Source: Chloroflexota bacterium
GTDB taxonomy: Bacteria; Chloroflexota; Dormibacteria; Dormibacterales; Dormibacteraceae
Assembly (NCBI GenBank): GCA_005880855.1
Contig: VBGM01000154.1
Coordinates: 1 to 37,454, forward strand
Length of the DNA: 37,454 bases
Direction of reading: 5' to 3'
How positions within the stretch are numbered: the first letter of the stretch is position 1; every line of letters starts with the position of its first letter. Both the position numbers and the translations under genes were made by a program. The notes under the pieces are model-generated. The model made no database searches. It was not told the DNA's origin and worked only from the letters and a program-made list of their open reading frames with translations. Of the stretch, positions 31,557 to 37,454 are shown one piece after another.

Positions 31557-34500
31557 GGCGCCTTGTTACCCGACGAAATCTGCGCTTTCGCGGGGACCCC
31601 TTGAACCGCCAGGCTGCGACCGGCCTCGTACAGCGTGCTCATCTCACCTAGAAGGTAGAGCAGGTCGTTCTTCCAGTCCTCGCCCTGCCTGCGCATCTTG
31701 ATCCGGTTGGGCAGGATCGAGATCCGCCCCGCCATCCGGTTCTTCAGCTCATCGACGTCGATGTAGCGCTCGGGGTCGACGCGGATGGCGATGTCGTGTC
31801 CCTCGGCGACCACGCCGCGCAGGCCCAAACGCTGCCCGCGTACCTTGACCCGCAGGGAGTAGACGAGGTTGTCCAGCTGGGCGGGCCCAGGCCCGTATCT
31901 GTCCTGAAGCGACCGCACGATCGCATCAAGCTCCTCCTCGTCCTCCGTGCCGGCGAGCTGCCGGTAAGCGCCCAGCCTGAGCTTCTCGTCGCGGATGTAT
32001 GAACGCGGGATGAAGTGATCGAGGGGCAGGTCGAGGTTCATCTCGGTGGTCGCTAGCACGTCACCGATGACGGTTTCCTCCGCGCCGGTGCGAAGCTTGC
32101 CCACCGCGCTTTGCAGCATCTGCAGATACATCTCGAACCCGACCGCGGCGATCGCGCCGTGCTGCTCAGTACCGAGGAGGTTGCCCGCGCCGCGGATCTC
32201 GAGGTCGCGAAGCGCGATCTTGAATCCCTGGCCGAGCTCGTGCAGCCCTGAGATGACGTCGAGCCGCTTGTCGGCGTTCTCGGTCAGCGAGCGGCGCGGG
32301 TCGTACAGGAAATACGCGTACGCGCGACGGCCGGAGCGCCCGACGCGACCGCGCAGCTGGTACAGCTGAGCCAGCCCGAAGCGGTCCGCGCGCTCGACGA
32401 TGATCGTGTTGACATTCGGGATATCCAGCCCCGACTCGATGATGGTCGAGCACACGAGGACGTCGTACTTCGCCGACTCGAAATCGACCATCACGTGCGC
32501 CAGCTGGTCCTCGGGCATCTGCCCGTGGCCGACGATCACGCGCGCGTTCGGAACGAGCCTGCGCACACGGTCGGCCGCCTTCTCGATCGTGCGCACCCGG
32601 TTGTGCACGTAATAGACCTGGCCGCCGCGCTGGACCTCGCGGCTGATCGCCTCTTTTACCAGCTCGTCTTCGTCGGCGGTGACGTAGGTCTTGATCGGCT
32701 GACGCTCTTCGGGCGGCGTCTGGATCACGCTCATGTCGCGGATTCCTCCGATCGCCATGTGCAGCGTTCGCGGTATCGGCGTCGCCGACAGCGACAGCAC
32801 GTCGAGCTGCGTGCGCAGCTTCTTCAGCCGCTCCTTCTGCATGACGCCGAAGCGGTGTTCCTCGTCGATGATCAGCAGCCCGAGCCGCTTGAACCGCACG
32901 TCACGCTGGAGCAGCCGGTGCGTGCCGACGACGATGTCGACCTGCCCGGCCTTCACACCTTCGAGCGTGTGCGCCTGCGTCTCCTCGTCGACGAACCTCG
33001 ACAACATCTCGACGGTGACCGGAAAGTTCTTGAGCCTTTCGGTAAAGACGTGGAAGTGCTGCTGCGCCAGGACGGTGGTGGGCGCGAGCAGCGCGACCTG
33101 CTTGCCGCTCATCGCCGCCTTGAAAGCCGCCCGCAGCGCCAGCTCCGTCTTGCCGAAGCCGACGTCGCCGCAGAGCAGGCGGTCCATCGGCTTGTCGGAC
33201 TCCATGTCCGCCTTGATCTCCGCCAGCGCGGCGAGCTGGTCGGCGGTCTCCTCATACGGAAAGGACGACTCGAGCTCCTGCTGCCAGGCGTTGTCGGGTG
33301 CAAATGCGATGCCGGGCCGGGCCTCGCGCAGCGAATAGATCTTCAGGAGCTCCTCGGCCACGTCCTGGACCACCTTGTGGGCGCGACTGCGCGCCCGCGA
33401 CCAGTCGCCGGTGCCCAGCCTGTGCAGCGTGGGCTCGGTCTCGCCGCCGAGGTACTTCTGGACGCGGTCGAGGTTCTCGACCGGCACGAAGAGCTTGTCG
33501 GCCTCCGCGTACTCCAGCTCCAGGTATTCGCGGTGCGCGCCATCGGATTCGAGGATGCGCATGCCCCCGAAGCGGGCGATGCCGTGGTCGACGTGGACGA
33601 CCAGCTCGCCGGGTGCGAAATCTAGCGTGAACTCGCGCGTCAGCTGCGCGGCACGGCCGCGCGACGATCTGACCGGCCGCGCCGGTCTGCGCAGGCGGCC
33701 GAACAGCTCGGCGTCCGTGATGAGGTGGAACCCGATCGATGGCTGCACACAGCCGGCGGCAATGTCGATGTCGGCCTGATGCAGCCCAGGCTCGAGCTCG
33801 AGGTCGAGGTCGAGCTCCATCTCCCCGAGCCGGCCGCGGACACCGCCTTCGTCGAGAAGCGTCTTCAGGCGCTCCGACTGTTCGGTGGCGAAGGCGACGG
33901 TGGCGGTCGCGGCCAGCGCCCCCAGCTCGCCGACGGCGCGGGGGCGGCCAACGAGCGGCTCGGCGTCTCGCCAGCCGAGGTCGATCGCGCCCTCCACCCC
34001 CTCACCCGCCGTGAGCTCCAGGCGCGGGTGCTCGCGTACGGCCTGCATCCGCTCGGCGGAGACGATCGGGAGCGCGAAACCGCGCGGCAGCTCGGCGCCC
34101 TCGGCTTCGGCCGCGGCCAGCATCCCAGTCTCCTCGATGAGCACACGCGCGTCGGATTCCTGCCGACCGGGCTCGAAATCGAGCACGGCCATGTCGTCGG
34201 GGAGGTGATCAAGCAGCGACGGCAGCGAAGGGTCGAGGTAGGCGGCGTAGAACTCGACACCCGGAAAAGCACCCCCCGCCTCCAGCTTTTCGATCTCCTC
34301 ATCCCAGTCGGCTCGAACATCTGCCCGCAGCGATTCCAGCGACACCGCCTCGCGCAGGCGGTTCGCGGCCGCAGCGCCCCGGCGCCCACCGAGCAACAGC
34401 TCACGTCCCGGATGGACCGTCACCCGAGCGACCGGCATCACTGAGCGCTGGTTGACCGGGTCGAAGAGGCGAAGCGTCTCGATTTCGTCGCCGGCCCATT

Positions 34501-35083
34501 CGGCTCGCACGGGCGAGTCGGCGGCGGCCGGAAACACGTCGAGGATGCCGCCGCGAATCGAGAACTGGCCGTGCTCCTCCACGAGCGCCTCGCGCGAGTA
34601 CCCCATCTCGACCAGCCGGGTCGCTACAGCCACGGGATCCGGACCGGCACCCGGCGCCAGCACCATGGTGCCCTGGGCAAGGTCGCTCGGCGAGATGGTT
34701 GCGCGCGTGATTGCACGCCGCGACGACACCACGATGCTCGGCGCCGACCGATCAGCCAGAGCGTTCAGCGCCTCCATTCTCTTGTTGACGGCTTCGTCGA
34801 AAGCGGGCGGCCGGTCAAGGAACGAGACAGCGACCTCGGCGAAGACGTAGGCCGGAGGACGTCCCGCCAGCCATGGCCTCAGGTCATCGCAGAAACGATC
34901 GGGGGCAGGGACGAGGATCAAAACCGAACGGCCCGCGTCCGTCAGCGCGCGAGATGCTGCCCCCGCCACGATCGGCCACGCCGGCCTGGGCAGGCGGGCA
35001 ACAGCCAGCCCGCCGGCGCCTCGAGCCGGCCAGCTGCGCAGCGCGGGCGCCTCCTCGAGGACGCGCTCCCACAAACGGCTCAC
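31553..35083 (-). CDS. mfd: Transcription-repair coupling factor Mfd
   Basis: Removes RNA polymerase stalled at lesions and recruits UvrA. 1176 residues, standard length. Domains: UvrB-like N-terminal modules (about 1-400, with SIRGGILDVFP), the RNA polymerase-interacting CarD-like domain from about 488 (FAPGELVVHVDHGIARFGG), helicase domain with Walker A GDVGFGKT at 639-646 and DEEH at 740-743, the second helicase half with QLRGRVGRSGRRAYAYFLY, and the C-terminal TRCF domain. The start is GTG 35083 overlapping the pth stop. It contains the longest uninterrupted minus-strand frame, and reading frames in the opposite direction inside it are shadows. Confidence 0.97.
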   Translation of the reverse strand: MSRLWERVLEEAPALRSWPARGAGGLAVARLPRPAWPIVAGAASRALTDAGRSVLILVPAPDRFCDDLRPWLAGRPPAYVFAEVAVSFLDRPPAFDEAVNKRMEALNALADRSAPSIVVSSRRAITRATISPSDLAQGTMVLAPGAGPDPVAVATRLVEMGYSREALVEEHGQFSIRGGILDVFPAAADSPVRAEWAGDEIETLRLFDPVNQRSVMPVARVTVHPGRELLLGGRRGAAAANRLREAVSLESLRADVRADWDEEIEKLEAGGAFPGVEFYAAYLDPSLPSLLDHLPDDMAVLDFEPGRQESDARVLIEETGMLAAAEAEGAELPRGFALPIVSAERMQAVREHPRLELTAGEGVEGAIDLGWRDAEPLVGRPRAVGELGALAATATVAFATEQSERLKTLLDEGGVRGRLGEMELDLDLELEPGLHQADIDIAAGCVQPSIGFHLITDAELFGRLRRPARPVRSSRGRAAQLTREFTLDFAPGELVVHVDHGIARFGGMRILESDGAHREYLELEYAEADKLFVPVENLDRVQKYLGGETEPTLHRLGTGDWSRARSRAHKVVQDVAEELLKIYSLREARPGIAFAPDNAWQQELESSFPYEETADQLAALAEIKADMESDKPMDRLLCGDVGFGKTELALRAAFKAAMSGKQVALLAPTTVLAQQHFHVFTERLKNFPVTVEMLSRFVDEETQAHTLEGVKAGQVDIVVGTHRLLQRDVRFKRLGLLIIDEEHRFGVMQKERLKKLRTQLDVLSLSATPIPRTLHMAIGGIRDMSVIQTPPEERQPIKTYVTADEDELVKEAISREVQRGGQVYYVHNRVRTIEKAADRVRRLVPNARVIVGHGQMPEDQLAHVMVDFESAKYDVLVCSTIIESGLDIPNVNTIIVERADRFGLAQLYQLRGRVGRSGRRAYAYFLYDPRRSLTENADKRLDVISGLHELGQGFKIALRDLEIRGAGNLLGTEQHGAIAAVGFEMYLQMLQSAVGKLRTGAEETVIGDVLATTEMNLDLPLDHFIPRSYIRDEKLRLGAYRQLAGTEDEEELDAIVRSLQDRYGPGPAQLDNLVYSLRVKVRGQRLGLRGVVAEGHDIAIRVDPERYIDVDELKNRMAGRISILPNRIKMRRQGEDWKNDLLYLLGEMSTLYEAGRSLAVQGVPAKAQISSGNKAP

Positions 35084-35682
35084 GACACCTCCTCGCAGCC
35101 AAGCGAGCCCGCCCGATTGAAACGGTCCATCGCTCTTTCTATGCCCGCGTCGAGGGCCATCTCAAGCGCGCCGGCCACGCCGTCGACGATGGCCGGCACC
35201 CGCTCGGCCTCCGCCTTCGTGAACCGACCCAACACGTAGCTGCGGCCGGCGGGCGAACCCTTGCGCGCGGGCTTGCCGATGCCGACTCGAAAACGCACGA
35301 AGTCGGGCGTGCCCAGCGAGCTGATGATTGAGATCACGCCGTTGTGGCCCGCGCCCGAACCGCCGCGCCGGATACGCAGCCGGCAGAGAGGCAGATCCAG
35401 CTCGTCGTGCACGACCCATAGCTGCTCGGGGGTGAGCTTGGTGTCGCGAAGAGCTTTGGCGACCGCCTCTCCGGAGAGGTTCATATAGGTCTGCGGCAGG
35501 ACGAACCACACCCCGCGCGCTTCCGAGTGGCCCACCAGCGATTGCCACCGCTTGCGATCGATTTTCACCTCGAGCCGGCGCGCGAGCTCACGCACGCACG
35601 CAAATCCGAGGTTGTGGCGCGTGTCGGCGTAATCCTCTTCGGGATTGCCCAGCCCGACGATCAACAGCTCTTGGGGACTCAT
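35080..35682 (-). CDS. pth: Peptidyl-tRNA hydrolase
   Basis: Cleaves peptidyl-tRNA released prematurely from ribosomes. The 200-residue product has the normal length. Active-site residues H23 (RHNLG), N68 (TYMNLSG) and D93 (VHDELDLP) are present, as is the GGSGAGHNG substrate loop. ATG 35682 lies 62 bp after the ybeY stop. The 62-bp gap contains a hairpin. The gene precedes mfd, as in Bacillus. Confidence 0.96.
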   Translation of the reverse strand: MSPQELLIVGLGNPEEDYADTRHNLGFACVRELARRLEVKIDRKRWQSLVGHSEARGVWFVLPQTYMNLSGEAVAKALRDTKLTPEQLWVVHDELDLPLCRLRIRRGGSGAGHNGVISIISSLGTPDFVRFRVGIGKPARKGSPAGRSYVLGRFTKAEAERVPAIVDGVAGALEMALDAGIERAMDRFNRAGSLGCEEVS

Positions 35683-35713
35683 CTCTCGCTTTCATGTAGA
35701 CGCGAAAGGGCCC

Positions 35714-35727
35714 GCGGCGAGCGCCGC
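35714..35727 (-). terminator. Weak hairpin between ybeY and pth
   Basis: GCGGC/GCCGC (35714-35718/35723-35727) with a 4-nt loop, followed on the minus strand by GGGCCCTTTCG. Only three thymines follow, so it would be a weak terminator or attenuator between ybeY and pth. Confidence 0.3.
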
Positions 35728-35744
35728 AGACCGGGTCGTTGAGT

Positions 35745-36200
35745 TTAGAGGCGACCGCGGGCCAAGGTGAGATTTGAGCGCTTCAGAGCCGCACGCGTCA
35801 GCCGGTTCATCTCCTTACGCTCGGCCGCGGTGGCATGGTCCCAGCCGAGGAGGTGCAGGAAACCGTGCACGACGAGCAGCCCGAGCTCTGTCTCCGTCTC
35901 ATGCCCAAACGTTTTTGCCTGGCGGACCGCCGCCGGCCACGAGATGGCGATGTCGCCTACGTGATCGCCCCCGCCGGCAAACGAGAGCACGTCGGTGGCA
36001 TGGTCAACGCCGGCGTAGTCGCGGTTCAGCTGCGCCATTTCCTCGTCGCTCGTGATCCGGATGGCGACTGCGCACCTCTCATCGGGCAGTCGGGCCGCCA
36101 CCTCGGCCAGTTTCGCAGCCCGTGTCAGGACGCCCCGGACGAACGCCGGAGTCACATCAGCGCGCACGGCTTTGACGACTTCCGCTTCGATTACAGTCAC
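35745..36200 (-). CDS. ybeY: Endoribonuclease YbeY
   Basis: Zinc-dependent RNase of rRNA maturation and ribosome quality control, 151 residues. The zinc triad is H112, H116 and H122 in HGFLHLLGWDH, and the fold motif LNRDYAGVDHATDVLSF is present, with the arginine of VAIRITSDEEMAQLNR. The start is GTG 36200, with only four bases before the divergent ATG at 36205. Another in-frame GTG lies 11 codons in. No ribosome site is visible, suggesting a leaderless message. Confidence 0.92.
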   Translation of the reverse strand: MTVIEAEVVKAVRADVTPAFVRGVLTRAAKLAEVAARLPDERCAVAIRITSDEEMAQLNRDYAGVDHATDVLSFAGGGDHVGDIAISWPAAVRQAKTFGHETETELGLLVVHGFLHLLGWDHATAAERKEMNRLTRAALKRSNLTLARGRL

Positions 36201-36204
36201 CTAG

Positions 36205-37146
36205 ATGAAGATTCTCGTCACTGGCGGCGCTGGGTTCATCGGCTCACACGTCGCCGACGCCTACATCGCGGCCGGGCACGAGGTAGCGATCCTCGACGAC
36301 TTCAGCACCGGCAGCGAAGGCAACGTCAACGGCGAGGCGAAGGTGCTCCGGTTGGACGTCCGCAATAAAGAAGGTGTGGCGGCGGCGGTGGCCGCCTTCC
36401 GGCCCGAGGTCGTCAACCATCATGCGGCGCAGTCGGAGGTGCCCAAGTCGGTCGCCGATCCGGGCTTCGACGCGATGGTGAACGTTGTCGGCGGGCTCAA
36501 CGTGCTGAAGGCGAGCGTCGAGGCCGGCGCGAGAAAAGTCATATTCAGCTCCACCGGCGGCGCTCTGTACGGCGAGCCCGATGTGATCCCGGCGGACGAG
36601 GACCATCCGGTGCGGCCGCTGTCGCCATATGGCACGAGCAAGGTGTCTTTCGAGCAATACCTGGGCACATTCCATCGCACCTTTGGGCTCGAGTACACCG
36701 TGCTGCGCTACGCAAACATCTATGGGCCGCGCCAGGACTTTCACGCGGAAGAGGGCCGGGTGATCGCGATCTTCGCGAGCCGCATGATCGCGGGCAAGCC
36801 GGTGACCGTCGACGGCGACGGCGAGCAGGCGCGCGACATGCTGCACGTCGCCGACGTGGCGGTCGCGAACATCCACGCCCTGTATCGCGGTGGGGGTGGC
36901 ACGTATCACATCAGCACAGGAATCCCGGTCACGATCAATGAGCTCTTTCGAAAGCTCGCGATCCTCACCGACTACAAGCTCGAGCCCAACTTCGGCCCGC
37001 GTCGCAAAGGCGACGTGTTCCGGATCGCCCTCGACAACACGCGGGCGCGCAACGATCTCGATTGGGAGCCGAAGGTCGATCTCGAGGAAGGCCTGAGCCA
37101 GACCGTCGAATACTTCCGCCAGCAGGTTAGCGCCCTCACTAGTTGA
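36205..37146 (+). CDS. NAD-dependent nucleotide-sugar epimerase/dehydratase, UDP-glucose 4-epimerase-like
   Basis: An extended short-chain dehydrogenase of 313 residues. The NAD-binding motif is GGAGFIGSH at 7-15, the catalytic Ser/Thr lies in IFSSTGGALYGE (115-117) and the catalytic pair is Y142 and K146 in YGTSK. The adjoining YANIYGPRQD, DGDGEQARDMLHVADVA and GGTYHISTG segments are typical of GalE/WbpP-type epimerases. The substrate sugar is not fixed by sequence. No Shine-Dalgarno sequence is seen; TACAGT at 36192-36197 sits seven bases before the ATG, consistent with a leaderless transcript. The stop overlaps the next gene as TTGA. Confidence 0.92.
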   Translation: MKILVTGGAGFIGSHVADAYIAAGHEVAILDDFSTGSEGNVNGEAKVLRLDVRNKEGVAAAVAAFRPEVVNHHAAQSEVPKSVADPGFDAMVNVVGGLNVLKASVEAGARKVIFSSTGGALYGEPDVIPADEDHPVRPLSPYGTSKVSFEQYLGTFHRTFGLEYTVLRYANIYGPRQDFHAEEGRVIAIFASRMIAGKPVTVDGDGEQARDMLHVADVAVANIHALYRGGGGTYHISTGIPVTINELFRKLAILTDYKLEPNFGPRRKGDVFRIALDNTRARNDLDWEPKVDLEEGLSQTVEYFRQQVSALTS

Positions 37147-37454
37147 CGGACTCGCTCGTCTTTCTTCATGTGCTGGGCGCTCGTGCGCTCGTCGCCTTCT
37201 CAGTTGTTCTTGGGATCTGGGGCGCGTATGGCTACTTCCGTCACGCCCAGGTGACTGGCGGTTTTCGTTCGAGCTACCTGATCATGGCGGGTCTGACCGC
37301 CGTCCAGGGTCTGTTCGGACTCGCCCTCTTTGTCACGGGTCACCCGCCAAGCAGAGGCGTGCTGCACATCGTGTATGGAATCTTCGCGGTCCTATTCCTA
37401 CCCGGCGCATACGCCTGGGCCCAGACCGGTTCGAAACGTCGCGAGGCGGTGATC
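37143..37454 (+). CDS. Membrane protein, 5' part only (cut by window end)
   Basis: TTG 37143 opens a frame that stays open to the last base (104 codons visible). It overlaps the epimerase stop as TTGA and is likely cotranscribed with it. The visible part has about three hydrophobic segments (LHVLGARALVAFSVVLGIWG; YLIMAGLTAVQGLFGLALFV; LHIVYGIFAVLFLPGAYAW), with conserved histidines (HVLG, HIVYG) that hint at a heme- or metal-binding bundle. The family is not recognised with confidence. Confidence 0.75.
   Translation, partial: MTDSLVFLHVLGARALVAFSVVLGIWGAYGYFRHAQVTGGFRSSYLIMAGLTAVQGLFGLALFVTGHPPSRGVLHIVYGIFAVLFLPGAYAWAQTGSKRREAVI

Noticed and set aside
32495-33625. A 376-codon plus-strand frame opposite mfd
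   Set aside because: It mirrors mfd codons and shows no domain signature; mfd is intact on the minus strand.

Overview
This is a high-GC bacterial chromosome segment, densely packed and mostly housekeeping. I see no mobile elements, phage genes or CRISPR. Nearly all genes lie on the minus strand in long, translationally coupled operons, with 1 to 4 nt stop/start overlaps (ATGA, GTGA, TTGA, TGATG). Gene content and order mix a Bacillus-like backbone (pth-mfd-mazG-divIC-tilS-ftsH, then clpC, then radA-yacL-ispD-ispF-cysS-rlmB-yacP) with a MoxR/DUF58/SpoIIM/RDD block that I recall from Mycobacterium. With a S1 protein of four S1 domains and frequent TTG/GTG starts, this suggests a high-GC Terrabacteria lineage such as Chloroflexota/Dormibacterota or a deep Actinomycetota. 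That placement is inference from synteny, not a database result.

Layout, left to right. 1-163: two adjacent perfect hairpins beyond the end of the first operon. 164-9077 (minus): radA, a YacL-type PIN-TRAM protein, ispD, ispF, cysS, rlmB, a Clp_N-M50 fusion protease, yacP and pyk, probably one operon driven from the structured gap at 9078-9280. 9281-10234 (plus): a lone fold-type II PLP enzyme. 10228-17248: an RDD protein, a SpoIIM-like protein on the opposite strand, then DUF58, MoxR, DUF4350 (frame-disrupted), DUF4129 and a polytopic membrane protein. 17317-17715 (plus): a single-domain response regulator. 17863-20364 (minus): clpC, divergent from an O-antigen-ligase-like protein with TPRs (20504-22084, plus). 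22340-23542 (minus): S1 protein. 23634-29934 (minus): PH-like protein, tilS, ftsH, a Rossmann/DUF2520 protein, panB, panC. 29963-30273 (minus): two CAU-anticodon tRNAs flanking a 27-residue basic protein gene. 30323-36200 (minus): ybeY, pth, mfd, mazG and a DivIC/FtsB-like protein. 36205 to the end (plus): a nucleotide-sugar epimerase and the start of a membrane protein cut by the window edge.

How the parts work together. The window combines protein quality control (ClpC, FtsH, Clp_N-M50), translation and RNA maturation (CysS, RlmB, TilS, Pth, YbeY, S1, tRNA-fMet), repair (RadA, Mfd), nucleotide sanitation (MazG), isoprenoid synthesis (IspD/F), pantothenate synthesis (PanB/C plus a likely reductase) and envelope functions.

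Items most worth a second look are the Clp_N-M50 fusion, the conserved MoxR block with its broken DUF4350 gene, a dispersed ~97-nt intergenic element seen twice in convergent gaps, the CAU-tRNA/tiny-protein cluster beside tilS, and the DUF2520 protein placed where a ketopantoate reductase is needed.
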